Source: an uncultured Pseudomonas sp. (GTDB taxonomy: Bacteria; Pseudomonadota; Gammaproteobacteria; Pseudomonadales; Pseudomonadaceae). Taken from it: a DNA stretch of 16,167 bases. The position numbers and the translations under genes were made by a program. The notes below the pieces were generated by a model that saw nothing but the letters and a program-made list of their open reading frames with translations, was not told where the DNA came from and made no database searches. This document shows, in pieces, positions 1-7,630 of the stretch; within the stretch, counting starts at the first letter, position 1; each line of letters begins with the position of its first letter. The stretch spans positions 1-16,167 of the forward strand of contig CAMPJN010000042.1 of the NCBI GenBank assembly GCA_946886875.1, given 5' to 3'.

Positions 1-410
1 ACATCAATCGCCTGCGCTCGCGGGACTTCGACATGATCGTCAGCGGCTTTGGCCAATCCAACTCACCGGGCAACGAGCAGCGCGAATATTGGCACTCCAG
101 CAGCGCCGATAACCCCGGCAGCCGCAACTTCATCGGCCTGAAAGACCCGGCTATCGACTTGCTGGTCGAAGGCCTGATCAACGCCGACTCGCGGCAGAAC
201 CTGATCGCCCACACTCGCGCCCTCGACCGCGTGCTGCTGTGGGGCCACTACGTGATCCCCAACTGGCATATCAAGACTTGGCGCGTGGCCTATTGGGATC
301 GTCTCGAACACCCGAAAACCACCCCACTGTTCGATATCGGCCTGCACACATGGTGGGTCCGCGAGCCAGCAATTCCAGAAGCCGAGCTACCGGCTAACAC
401 GGAGCAATAA
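1..410 (+). CDS. Peptide ABC transporter substrate-binding protein, C-terminal part (YejA/NppA2-like)
   Basis: The gene enters from the left edge; the reading frame starts at base 3 and ends at TAA 408-410, leaving 135 residues of the C-terminus. The piece has the look of the last lobe of a family 5 (oligopeptide type) extracellular solute-binding protein, with aromatic-rich segments such as HTWWVREP near the end and the FDMIVSGFG strand near the start. The protein would bind peptides in the periplasm and deliver them to the permease encoded next. It is followed after 1 nt by yejB, whose Shine-Dalgarno sequence (GGAG, 401-404) lies inside this gene, so they are translated as one operon. In P. 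aeruginosa the matching locus has two binding-protein genes in tandem (nppA1, nppA2); by position this would be the second. The signal peptide and N-terminal lobe are outside the window, so the subtype is inferred mainly from context. Confidence 0.9.
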   Translation, partial: INRLRSRDFDMIVSGFGQSNSPGNEQREYWHSSSADNPGSRNFIGLKDPAIDLLVEGLINADSRQNLIAHTRALDRVLLWGHYVIPNWHIKTWRVAYWDRLEHPKTTPLFDIGLHTWWVREPAIPEAELPANTEQ

Positions 411-411
411 G

Positions 412-1485
412 ATGCTGGCGTACATATTTCGACGTCTATTGCTGATCATTCCCACCCTATTCGGCATTCTGCTGATCAACTTCGCCATCATCCAGGCCGC
501 TCCCGGCGGCCCGGTAGAACAGATGATCGCCAAGCTGGAAGGCTTCGAGGGTGCCACCAGCCGTATCGCCGGAGGTGGTTCCGAAGTGGCGGTAGCCGGC
601 TCCAACTATCGCGGCGCCCAGGGCCTGGACCCCGACCTGATCGCCGAAATCGAGAAGATGTACGGCTTCGATAAATCGGCGCCCGAACGCTTCTGGATCA
701 TGTTGAAAAGCTATGCCCAGCTCGATTTCGGCGACAGTTTCTTCCGCGATGCCAAGGTCATCGACCTGATCATCGAAAAGATGCCGGTGTCGATCTCCCT
801 TGGTTTATGGAGCACCCTGATCATGTATCTGGTGTCGATCCCCATGGGTATCGCCAAGGCCACCCGGCACGGCAGCGCCTTCGATGTCTGGACCAGCTCG
901 GCGATCATCGTCGGTTATGCGATCCCGGCGTTTCTGTTCGCTATCCTGCTGATCGTGCTATTCGCCGGCGGCAGCTATTGGGATTGGTTCCCGTTGCGCG
1001 GACTGACCTCGAATAATTTCGACGAGCTCAGTCTGGGCGGCAAGATCCTCGATTACTTCTGGCACCTGGCACTGCCAGTCACGGCCCTGGTGATCGGCAA
1101 CTTCGCCACCCTCACCTTGCTGACCAAGAACAGCTTTCTCGACGAGATCAACAAACAGTACGTGACCACCGCGCGCGCCAAGGGCTTGAGCAACAATCGT
1201 GTGCTCTACGGCCATGTGTTCCGCAATGCCATGCTGATCATCATCGCCGGTTTCCCCTCGGCCTTTATCGGTATCTTCTTCACCGGCTCCCTGCTGATCG
1301 AGGTGATTTTCTCCCTCGACGGCCTAGGCCTGATGAGTTTCGAGGCGGCGATCAACCGCGACTACCCCTTGGTATTCGGCACCCTGTTCATCTTCACCCT
1401 GCTCGGTTTGGTAGTGAAATTGATCGGCGACATCACCTACACCCTGGTCGATCCGCGTATCGACTTCGAAAGTCGGGAGGCTTGA
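412..1485 (+). CDS. yejB: Peptide/microcin C-type ABC transporter permease YejB (NppB)
   Basis: Inner-membrane permease subunit of a peptide importer of the Yej (E. coli) / Npp (P. aeruginosa) type. The 357 residues are close to the E. coli length of about 364. The start [16 protein letters not shown] gives the first membrane helix (about 7-29), followed by the APGGPV motif (30-35) typical of DppB/OppB-like permeases and a long periplasmic loop with a Gly-rich stretch (about 48-72). The binding-protein-dependent transport domain fills roughly 120-345. The cytoplasmic EAA-type coupling loop is at about 250-271 ([11 protein letters not shown]...FRNAM), and the protein ends with the conserved [10 protein letters not shown]. 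The family imports short peptides; in E. coli it takes up microcin C, and in P. aeruginosa the Npp system takes up peptidyl-nucleoside antibiotics. It lies between its binding protein and yejE with 1-nt gaps, so translational coupling is likely. Confidence 0.96.
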   Translation: MLAYIFRRLLLIIPTLFGILLINFAIIQAAPGGPVEQMIAKLEGFEGATSRIAGGGSEVAVAGSNYRGAQGLDPDLIAEIEKMYGFDKSAPERFWIMLKSYAQLDFGDSFFRDAKVIDLIIEKMPVSISLGLWSTLIMYLVSIPMGIAKATRHGSAFDVWTSSAIIVGYAIPAFLFAILLIVLFAGGSYWDWFPLRGLTSNNFDELSLGGKILDYFWHLALPVTALVIGNFATLTLLTKNSFLDEINKQYVTTARAKGLSNNRVLYGHVFRNAMLIIIAGFPSAFIGIFFTGSLLIEVIFSLDGLGLMSFEAAINRDYPLVFGTLFIFTLLGLVVKLIGDITYTLVDPRIDFESREA

Positions 1486-1486
1486 T

Positions 1487-2506
1487 ATGGCGCTCTCCCC
1501 GCTCAACCAGCGACGTTTCGACAGGTTCAAGGCACACAAGCGCGGCTGGTGGTCGCTGTGGCTGTTTCTCGCGTTGTTTGTCCTCAGCCTCGGCGCCGAA
1601 CTGATCGCCAACGATAAACCGCTGACCGTGCGCTACGACGGCGAATGGTACTTCCCGGTATTCAAGCGCTACCCGGAGACGGTGTTCGGCGGCGAATTCC
1701 CACTACAGGCCAACTACAAAAGCCCCTATATCCAGGAGCTGATCGCCGAGAAAGACGGCTGGATGATCTGGCCGCCGATTCCGTTCGGCTACTCCAGCAT
1801 CAATTACGACCTGCAAGTGCCCGCTCCGGCCCCGCCTTCCAGCGAGAACTGGCTGGGCACCGACGATCAGGGTCGCGATGTACTGGCGCGGGTAATCTAC
1901 GGCTTCCGTATTTCGGTGCTGTTCGCTTTGATCCTGACCATCTGCAGCTCGATCATCGGCGTGTTCGCTGGCGCCTTGCAGGGCTTCTATGGCGGCTGGG
2001 TCGATCTGGTCGGGCAGCGCTTTCTGGAAATCTGGTCGGGCTTGCCGGTGCTCTATCTGCTGATCATTCTCGCCAGTTTTGTGCAGCCGAATTTCTGGTG
2101 GCTACTGGGAATCATGTTGCTGTTCTCCTGGATGAGCCTGGTCGACGTGGTGCGCGCCGAGTTCCTCCGCGGGCGCAACCTGGAATACGTGCGCGCCGCC
2201 CGTGCCCTGGGCATGGAGAACGGCGCCATCATGTTCCGTCATATCCTGCCCAACGCCATGGTCTCGACCATGACCTTTATGCCCTTCATTCTCACGGGCG
2301 CCATCGGCACCCTGACCGCACTGGATTTCCTCGGCTTCGGCCTGCCGCCTGGCGCACCTTCTTTGGGCGAGCTGGTGGCCCAGGGCAAATCCAACCTGCA
2401 AGCTCCCTGGCTCGGCATCAGCGCCTTCGCCGTATTGGCATTGATGCTCAGCCTGCTGGTGTTTATTGGCGAGGCGGCCCGCGATGCCTTCGACCCGAGG
2501 AAATGA
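1487..2506 (+). CDS. yejE: Peptide/microcin C-type ABC transporter permease YejE (NppC)
   Basis: Second membrane subunit of the importer, 339 residues against about 341 in E. coli YejE. A first helix lies at about 21-41 after a basic N-terminus (RRFDRFKAHKRGWW). A long periplasmic loop follows, and the OppC/DppC-family signature NWLGTDDQGRDVLARVIYG is at 121-139. Four or five more helices fill 140-330, and the EAA coupling loop is at about 233-257 (YVRAARALGM...HILPNA). The protein ends with GEAARDAFDPRK, usual for this family. A good ribosome-binding site (GGGAGG, 1475-1480) sits inside the end of yejB, 6 nt before the ATG. YejB and YejE would pair to form the channel, powered by YejF. Nothing is broken or unusual. 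Confidence 0.96.
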   Translation: MALSPLNQRRFDRFKAHKRGWWSLWLFLALFVLSLGAELIANDKPLTVRYDGEWYFPVFKRYPETVFGGEFPLQANYKSPYIQELIAEKDGWMIWPPIPFGYSSINYDLQVPAPAPPSSENWLGTDDQGRDVLARVIYGFRISVLFALILTICSSIIGVFAGALQGFYGGWVDLVGQRFLEIWSGLPVLYLLIILASFVQPNFWWLLGIMLLFSWMSLVDVVRAEFLRGRNLEYVRAARALGMENGAIMFRHILPNAMVSTMTFMPFILTGAIGTLTALDFLGFGLPPGAPSLGELVAQGKSNLQAPWLGISAFAVLALMLSLLVFIGEAARDAFDPRK

Positions 2507-2507
2507 T

Positions 2508-4127
2508 ATGAGCGATTCGGACATCCTTATCGATGTGCGCGATCTGGCGGTCGAGTTCGTCAGCGGCGAGCTGAAACAGCGCGTGGTAGAGAACGTCAAC
2601 TTCAGCATCAAGCGCGGCGAAACCCTGGCTCTGGTCGGCGAAAGTGGCTCCGGCAAATCGGTTACCGCCCATTCGATCCTGCGCCTGCTGCCCTACCCGT
2701 TGGCCAGACACCCCAGCGGCAGCATTCATTACGACGGGCAGGATCTGCTCAAGCTGGACGAGAACAAACTGCGCAAGATCCGTGGCAATCGCATCGCCAT
2801 GGTCTTCCAGGAGCCGATGAGTTCGCTCAACCCGCTGCACTGTATCGAAAAGCAGATCAACGAAGTGCTCGCCCTGCACAAGGGCCTGACCGGCAAAGCC
2901 GCTACCACGCGAACCCTGGAGCTGCTCGACCTGGTCGGTATCCCCGAACCACGCAAGCGTCTCAAGGCCTACCCTCATGAACTGTCCGGCGGGCAGCGCC
3001 AACGCGTGATGATCGCCATGGCTCTGGCCAACGAACCCGAGCTGCTGATCGCCGACGAACCAACCACCGCACTGGACGTCACCGTGCAGCTGAAAATCCT
3101 CGAATTGCTCAAGGATTTGCAGGCGCGCATGGGCATGTCGATGCTGTTGATCAGCCACGACCTCAATCTGGTTCGGCGAATTGCCCATCGTGTATGTGTC
3201 ATGCAGCGCGGACAGATCGTCGAACAAGCGTCTTGCGAGCAACTGTTCCACGCACCGCAGCATTCCTATACCCAGGAGCTGCTCGGTGCCGAGCCCAGTG
3301 GCAAGCCGGTGGATCTGCCAGCAGGCGAGCCGTTGCTGGAAGTCGACGATCTGCGCGTATGGTTCCCGATCAAAAAGGGCCTGCTGCGCCGCACCGTCGA
3401 CTATGTAAAAGCGGTGGATGGCATCGATTTCAGTTTGCCCCGGGGTCAAACCCTGGGCATCGTTGGCGAAAGCGGTTCCGGAAAGTCCACCCTGGGCCTG
3501 GCCATCCTGCGTTTGCTGGGTAGCCGGGGCGCGATTCGCTTTCAGGGCCAGGCCCTGGAGGGGCTGTCGCAACATGAAGTACGGCCATTGCGCCGGCAAA
3601 TGCAGGTGGTGTTTCAGGACCCGTTCGGTAGCCTGAGCCCGCGGATGACGGTGAGCATGATTGTCGGCGAAGGGCTGCGAATTCACCGGATGGGTACCGC
3701 AGCTGAGCAAGAGCAGGCGATCATCGAGGCATTGTTGGAGGTAGGTCTGGATCCGGAAACCCGGCACCGCTACCCCCATGAGTTTTCCGGCGGGCAACGC
3801 CAACGTATTGCCATTGCCCGCGCGTTGGTTTTGAAACCGGCGCTGATTCTGTTGGACGAGCCGACCTCCGCGCTCGATCGCACAGTGCAGCGTCAAGTAG
3901 TGGAGTTGTTACGTACCTTGCAGGCCAAGTACAACCTGACCTACCTGTTCATCAGCCATGACCTGGCTGTGGTTCGGGCGCTTAGCCACCAACTGATCGT
4001 GGTCAAGGAGGGGCAAGTGGTCGAACAGGGGCCGGCAGATGCAATCTTCGCCGCACCGCAACATCTTTATACGCAGCAGCTGCTGGAAGCCGCCTTTATG
4101 GCGCCAGCCGCCGCTGATAATCCTTGA
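2508..4127 (+). CDS. yejF: Peptide ABC transporter ATP-binding protein YejF (NppD), two fused ATPase domains
   Basis: Energy-coupling subunit of the importer, with two nucleotide-binding domains in one 539-residue chain (E. coli YejF about 529). Domain 1: Walker A GESGSGKS at 44-51, signature LSGGQ at 159-163, Walker B LLIADEP at 179-185, switch His in SHD at 216-218. Domain 2: Walker A at 320-327, signature FSGGQ at 426-430, Walker B LILLDEP at 446-452, SHD at 483-485. Each domain is followed by the oligopeptide-type extension ending in the [12 protein letters not shown] / [12 protein letters not shown] motifs. Both ATPase sites look intact. The ATG at 2508 was chosen because GAGGAAA (2497-2503) precedes it and [13 protein letters not shown] is the normal family start. 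An in-frame TTG at 2466 lies inside yejE and is unlikely. The gene follows yejE after 1 nt and precedes fabI by 23 nt. Confidence 0.96.
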   Translation: MSDSDILIDVRDLAVEFVSGELKQRVVENVNFSIKRGETLALVGESGSGKSVTAHSILRLLPYPLARHPSGSIHYDGQDLLKLDENKLRKIRGNRIAMVFQEPMSSLNPLHCIEKQINEVLALHKGLTGKAATTRTLELLDLVGIPEPRKRLKAYPHELSGGQRQRVMIAMALANEPELLIADEPTTALDVTVQLKILELLKDLQARMGMSMLLISHDLNLVRRIAHRVCVMQRGQIVEQASCEQLFHAPQHSYTQELLGAEPSGKPVDLPAGEPLLEVDDLRVWFPIKKGLLRRTVDYVKAVDGIDFSLPRGQTLGIVGESGSGKSTLGLAILRLLGSRGAIRFQGQALEGLSQHEVRPLRRQMQVVFQDPFGSLSPRMTVSMIVGEGLRIHRMGTAAEQEQAIIEALLEVGLDPETRHRYPHEFSGGQRQRIAIARALVLKPALILLDEPTSALDRTVQRQVVELLRTLQAKYNLTYLFISHDLAVVRALSHQLIVVKEGQVVEQGPADAIFAAPQHLYTQQLLEAAFMAPAAADNP

Positions 4128-4150
4128 AAGCAGGAAGAGGAAGAACACAT

Positions 4151-4948
4151 ATGGGTTTTCTAAGCGGTAAGCGCGTACTGATCGTTGGCGTTGCCAGCAA
4201 ACTGTCTATCGCCTCCGGCATAGCCGCAGCCATGCACCGCGAGGGCGCAGAGCTGGCCTTCACCTATCAGAACGAAAAGCTCAAGGGTCGGGTCGAGGAA
4301 TTCGCCGCCGGCTGGGGCTCCAACCCCGAATTGTGCTTCCCGTGCGACGTGGCCAACGACGAGGAGATCGCCTCGGTATTCGAAGCCCTGAGCAAGCAGT
4401 GGGATGGCCTCGATTGCATCGTTCACTCGGTCGGTTTCGCGCCGGGCGATCAGCTCAATGGCGATTTCACCGATGTCACCACCCGCGAGGGCTTCCGCAT
4501 CGCCCATGACATCAGCGCCTACAGCTTCGTCGCCCTGGCCAAGGCCGGCCGCGAGATGATGAAGGGCCGCAACGGTAGCCTGCTCACCCTCTCCTACCTG
4601 GGCGCCGAGCGCACCATGCCCAACTACAACGTCATGGGCATGGCCAAAGCCAGCCTTGAAGCCGGCGTACGCTACCTGGCCGGCAGCCTCGGCCCTGAGG
4701 GCACCCGGGTCAACGCGATTTCCGCCGGCCCGATCCGCACCCTCGCCGCCTCGGGCATCAAGAGCTTCCGCAAGATGCTCGCCGCCAACGAGAAGCAGAC
4801 CCCGCTGCGCCGCAATGTGACCATCGAGGAAGTCGGCAACGCCGGCGCCTTCCTCTGCTCCGACCTGGCCTCGGGCGTCAGCGGCGAGATCATGTACGTC
4901 GACGGCGGCTTCAACACCACCGCCATGGGCGCCATGGACGAAGAGTGA
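4151..4948 (+). CDS. fabI: NADH-dependent enoyl-[acyl-carrier-protein] reductase FabI
   Basis: Catalyses the last step of each fatty-acid elongation cycle in the cytoplasm, reducing trans-2-enoyl-ACP to acyl-ACP. The 265 residues match Pseudomonas FabI. The start [20 protein letters not shown] gives the modified Rossmann nucleotide-binding segment (about 8-25). The catalytic set is Tyr149, Tyr159 and Lys166 (spacing Y-X9-Y-X6-K, characteristic of FabI), corresponding to E. coli Tyr146, Tyr156 and Lys163. Gly95 in HSVGFAPGD corresponds to E. coli Gly93, the site of classic triclosan-resistance changes, and is unchanged here. The ATG at 4151 is chosen because a purine-rich site (AGGAAGAGG, 4132-4140) precedes it and the protein then starts as the family does; an in-frame TTG at 4124 overlaps the yejF stop. 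No separate promoter is obvious in the 23-nt gap, so co-transcription with the transporter is likely, though a promoter inside yejF is possible. Confidence 0.97.
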   Translation: MGFLSGKRVLIVGVASKLSIASGIAAAMHREGAELAFTYQNEKLKGRVEEFAAGWGSNPELCFPCDVANDEEIASVFEALSKQWDGLDCIVHSVGFAPGDQLNGDFTDVTTREGFRIAHDISAYSFVALAKAGREMMKGRNGSLLTLSYLGAERTMPNYNVMGMAKASLEAGVRYLAGSLGPEGTRVNAISAGPIRTLAASGIKSFRKMLAANEKQTPLRRNVTIEEVGNAGAFLCSDLASGVSGEIMYVDGGFNTTAMGAMDEE

Positions 4949-4980
4949 CAGCCTGAGCGCTTCGATCAGGCTAATGAAAA

Positions 4981-5008
4981 CGCCCGATGCATTGCATCGG
5001 GCGTTTTT
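4981..5008 (+). terminator. Intrinsic terminator after fabI
   Basis: A perfect 10-bp GC-rich stem (CGCCCGATGC at 4981-4990 pairs with 4994-5003) with a 3-nt loop is followed by five T residues (5004-5008). It lies 32 nt after the fabI stop and should end the yej-fabI transcript. A short A run just before it (4977-4980) gives weak activity on the other strand too. Confidence 0.9.
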
Positions 5009-5077
5009 GTATCGGCAAGTCGTCGGCGCGCTATAGGTAATTGATCGCTGCCTGCCAATTAGCAGGATCGAATAGAC

Positions 5078-5109
5078 AAAAAAAGACCGCTATATAAGCG
5101 GTCTTTTTT
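5078..5109 (-). terminator. Bidirectional terminator after ppiD (also backs up fabI)
   Basis: The stem GACCGC (5085-5090) / GCGGTC (5098-5103) has loop TATATAA. It is flanked by seven A residues (5078-5084) and six T residues (5104-5109), which extend the pairing and give a U tract in either direction. It sits 15 nt beyond the ppiD stop on the minus strand and also catches read-through from fabI. Confidence 0.9.
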
Positions 5110-5124
5110 GTTTACGGATGTCGA

Positions 5125-6993
5125 TCAGAAACGCTCGATATCCGCCTCAGCCTCCAGCTGCTTGCGGAACGCAGCGAAATCCTGCTTGCCACTACGGGAA
5201 GCGAGGAAACGGTTGTACATCGTCTTCTCTTCGTCCGACAGCTCTGCTTCCGGCTCGTTGACGCCATCCAAACGAACGATGACGTAATCGCCGTTATTCA
5301 AACCAATCCCGGCAAAGCTCGGCTTCCCGGAATCGCTTGGCTTAGGCATGCGGAACAGCTCCTGCAGTACTGCGGGCTCCAGACCTTCCTGGTTACGCGT
5401 AGCCGCTTCGGTCACTTTCCAGCTCTCTGCGGCCTGCTCAGCCGGGGTTTCGCCCGAACGCAGCGCTGTCAGCAGTTGCTCGCCGCGAGCCTTGGCCGCC
5501 TCGCTCGCGCGCACCTTGGTCAGCTGTGCGCGAATGCTCTCCGCCACCTGCTCCAGTGCAAGCCGTTGCGGCTTCTTGTGCTCTTTCATGCGCACCACCA
5601 CCGCGGTGCTCGGATCGAGCTCGATGACGCTGCTGTTGCTGCCATCTTCCAGCACCTCGGCGCTGAATGCAGCCTGAATCACTTGCCGATTGGCGGCGAT
5701 ACCTTCGCCACCCTCACGACCGAAGGCTTCGGTGGTTTTCACCTCAAGACCCAGTTCCTGAGCCGGCTGCGCCAGATCGGAGGCCTCGAACGCGCTGTCT
5801 TCGAGCTGCTTCGAGACTTCGACGAAACGCTGCTCGACTTGGCGGGCCTTGAGATCACGCGACAGCTTCTCTTTCAGGCTATCGAATGTCGGTACTTCCG
5901 GTGCCTGCACGCCGAGGAGCTTGATCAAGTGCCAGCCGAATTCGCTACGCACTGGCGCTGAAACTTTGCCCTCTTCCAGGGCGTAGAGCGCCTCTTCAAA
6001 CGCCGGGTCATAGACGCCTGGGCCGGCATAGCCGAGATCGCCGCCGTCGTTGGCCGAACCTGGATCGTCGGAAAATTCTTTAGCCAAGACAGCGAAATCT
6101 TCGCCTTGCTGCAGACGCTTCTCGATTTCCTCGATTTTGGCCTTGGCTTGCTCGTCGCTCAGCGAATCACCCGGCTCGATCAGAATATGAGCCGCCTGGC
6201 GTTGCTCGGCGAGGTTGGCGATCTCACTGCGATAGGCGCTCTGCAACTCTTCGTCGCTTACCTCGACCTCATCGAAGAAAGAGTCCTTGTTCAGCTCGAT
6301 ATATTCCAGAACCACCTGCTCCGGGCTCATGAACTCGCTGGCCTGGGCTTCGTAGTAAGCCTTGATGTCATCGTCGCTCAACTGCACCGCGGCGCTATCG
6401 GCTGGCAAGGTCAGAGTGGCGAAATCGCGAGTTTGCTTTTCCAAACGGGCGAAAGCGGCAATTTCTTCATCGGTTACGAAACCGCTGCTGGCCAGACCTG
6501 CACGCAATTGACCGATGAGCATTTCCTCTTCGAGCATGCGTCGGAACTGCAGACGGGTGTAACCGAGCTGGCGGATCACTTGATCGAAGCGATCGGCGTC
6601 GAACTTGCCGTCGACGAGGAATTCAGGCGTCTGCAGAACCAATTGATCCAAGGCCTGCTTGGAGAAGGCGAAACCAGCCTCTTTAGCACCCTGCAACAGC
6701 AAGGTGCGCTCGACCAAACCGTTGAGTGCGGCCTCGCGAAGCAGTTTGTCGTCGAGCAGCGAGGCATCGAAGTCGCGCCCCAGTTGCTGCAGCAGTTGGC
6801 GACGCTGCATTTCCACCGCCTGACCCAGCTCAATGGAGGTAATTTCTTCACCATTCACTTGCGCGGCATTCTGACTATTGCTGGTGCTGGTAAAGATGGC
6901 GTCCACACCTGTCAGCGCCAAAAGCGCGACTATGAGGCCGATAATGGTTTTGGCAATCCAACCCTGTGAATTGTCCCTGATGTTTTGCAGCAT
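5125..6993 (-). CDS. ppiD: Membrane-anchored periplasmic folding factor PpiD (SurA N-terminal and parvulin domains)
   Basis: Periplasmic chaperone anchored in the inner membrane near the Sec translocon, where it helps newly exported proteins leave and fold. The 622 residues match the E. coli length (623). Order: short cytoplasmic N-terminus, one membrane helix at about 13-34, SurA-like chaperone domain (about 36-260), parvulin domain (about 265-360), and a C-terminal helical region to 622 ending DIERF. In the parvulin domain the usual active-site positions appear filled: His269 (AAHIL), Asp310, Phe332 and His355 (FGWHLI), with the GGDLGYAGPG loop at 317-326. A Tyr (328) stands where human parvulins have Met. 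The E. coli protein, from memory, lacks both His residues. The start at 6993 has a strong site GGGGGA (6997-7002). The gene lies downstream of tRNA-Asp but beyond that gene's terminator, so it probably has its own promoter. Confidence 0.95.
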   Translation of the reverse strand: MLQNIRDNSQGWIAKTIIGLIVALLALTGVDAIFTSTSNSQNAAQVNGEEITSIELGQAVEMQRRQLLQQLGRDFDASLLDDKLLREAALNGLVERTLLLQGAKEAGFAFSKQALDQLVLQTPEFLVDGKFDADRFDQVIRQLGYTRLQFRRMLEEEMLIGQLRAGLASSGFVTDEEIAAFARLEKQTRDFATLTLPADSAAVQLSDDDIKAYYEAQASEFMSPEQVVLEYIELNKDSFFDEVEVSDEELQSAYRSEIANLAEQRQAAHILIEPGDSLSDEQAKAKIEEIEKRLQQGEDFAVLAKEFSDDPGSANDGGDLGYAGPGVYDPAFEEALYALEEGKVSAPVRSEFGWHLIKLLGVQAPEVPTFDSLKEKLSRDLKARQVEQRFVEVSKQLEDSAFEASDLAQPAQELGLEVKTTEAFGREGGEGIAANRQVIQAAFSAEVLEDGSNSSVIELDPSTAVVVRMKEHKKPQRLALEQVAESIRAQLTKVRASEAAKARGEQLLTALRSGETPAEQAAESWKVTEAATRNQEGLEPAVLQELFRMPKPSDSGKPSFAGIGLNNGDYVIVRLDGVNEPEAELSDEEKTMYNRFLASRSGKQDFAAFRKQLEAEADIERF

Positions 6994-7005
6994 GCGTCCC
7001 CCAGA

Positions 7006-7032
7006 ACGACTGAACAGAAATAAAGCAGTCGT
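7006..7032. repeat. Inverted repeat in the ppiD leader/promoter region
   Basis: ACGACTG (7006-7012) is repeated in inverse as CAGTCGT (7026-7032) around a 13-nt AT-rich spacer. On the minus strand it lies just upstream of the ppiD Shine-Dalgarno sequence. It overlaps the most plausible, but weak, -10 region (TTTATT) for ppiD. It could be an RNA hairpin or a protein-binding site; there is no direct evidence for either. Confidence 0.4.
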
Positions 7033-7051
7033 GCAGTGTGGGTAAAGTGCG

Positions 7052-7084
7052 GATAGAAGAAAGGCGCATCCGAGGATGCGCCTT
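7052..7084 (-). terminator. Intrinsic terminator after tRNA-Asp
   Basis: A perfect 10-bp stem (7061-7070 with 7075-7084, AAGGCGCATC/GATGCGCCTT) has a 4-nt loop. On the minus strand it is followed by the pyrimidine-rich TCTTCTATC, so with the two stem-closing T residues the U tract is broken but usable. It begins 10 nt past the CCA end of tRNA-Asp and separates that gene from ppiD. Confidence 0.75.
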
Positions 7085-7093
7085 CTCGTAAAC

Positions 7094-7170
7094 TGGCGGA
7101 GCGGACGGGACTCGAACCCGCGACCCCCGGCGTGACAGGCCGGTATTCTAACCGACTGAACTACCGCTCC
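7094..7170 (-). tRNA. tRNA-Asp (GUC)
   Basis: A 77-nt cloverleaf on the minus strand. The acceptor arm is GGAGCGG/CCGCTCC with G73 and an encoded CCA (7094-7096). The D arm contains GTTCAGTCGGTTAGAA, and the anticodon stem CCGGC/GCCGG encloses loop CTGTCAC with anticodon GTC (7134-7136). The T arm is GCGGGTTCGAGTCCCGT. It lies 50 nt downstream of hupB and upstream of a terminator, between two protein genes that are direct neighbours in E. coli. Confidence 0.98.
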
Positions 7171-7174
7171 GCTG

Positions 7175-7199
7175 TCAGGACGGGCTTAGCCCGACCTGA
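7175..7199 (-). other. Hairpin between hupB and tRNA-Asp without a U tract
   Basis: Two blocks, TCAGG (7175-7179) with CCTGA (7195-7199) and CGGGC (7181-7185) with GCCCG (7189-7193), pair around a 3-nt loop with one mismatched position between them. On the minus strand no T run follows; the tRNA begins 4 nt later. It is therefore more likely a stabilising or processing hairpin at the end of the hupB message than a terminator. Confidence 0.5.
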
Positions 7200-7220
7200 A
7201 AGGTAAAATCTGGAAGACGC

Positions 7221-7493
7221 TTAGTTAACGGCGTCTTTCAGTGCTTTACCAGCTTTGAAACCTGGGATCTTAGCAGCAGCGATGCTGATTGGCTTGCCAG
7301 TCTGCGGGTTGCGGCCAGTGCGAGCGGCGCGCTCTTTGACTGCAAAAGTACCGAAACCAACCAGTACAACGGAATCACCAGCCTTCAACGCGCCAGTAAC
7401 GGATTCAATCACTGCGTCCAACGCGCGGCCAGCAACAGCCTTCGGGATATCAGCAGATGCAGCGATGGCATCGATCAGTTCCGACTTGTTCAC
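7221..7493 (-). CDS. hupB: DNA-binding protein HU-beta
   Basis: Small histone-like protein that binds and bends DNA without strong sequence preference and helps organise the nucleoid. It has the standard 90 residues of the HU family: helical dimerisation part ([11 protein letters not shown]... to about 40), the FGTF segment (47-50), and the DNA-intercalating arm with the RNPQTG motif at 61-66. The start codon is GTG (7491-7493), preceded after 7 nt by AAGGGG (7501-7506); MNKSELID is the usual start, so the GTG is credible. Upstream is lon, but a 137-nt gap with a good sigma70-type promoter (7588-7617) suggests separate and strong expression. Downstream is tRNA-Asp, only 50 nt away and without a clear terminator between. 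Confidence 0.97.
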   Translation of the reverse strand: MNKSELIDAIAASADIPKAVAGRALDAVIESVTGALKAGDSVVLVGFGTFAVKERAARTGRNPQTGKPISIAAAKIPGFKAGKALKDAVN

Positions 7494-7587
7494 TCTAAGT
7501 CCCCTTAATTTCTGTTGAGTTTGTTTCTTTGATTTTTAGTGTAAGCAAAGCGGGTGCTGAATGGCCTGCCGACACAATAAGAGCCGC

Positions 7588-7617
7588 TTTATAACAAGGG
7601 CTAGAAAATGGTGTCAA
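7588..7617 (-). promoter_or_regulatory. Sigma70-type promoter for hupB
   Basis: On the minus strand a perfect -35 TTGACA (7612-7617) is followed by an 18-nt spacer and a -10 TATAAA (7588-7593, five of six consensus bases). Transcription would start near 7580 and give a leader of about 87 nt before the GTG start. It lies just past the lon stop codon, so hupB is not dependent on lon transcription. Confidence 0.75.
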
Positions 7618-7630
7618 GGAAGCCATCCTG

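Noticed and set aside
2463..3896. 477-codon minus-strand open frame opposite yejF
   Set aside because: Antisense to two intact ATPase domains; no ribosome site or family signature.
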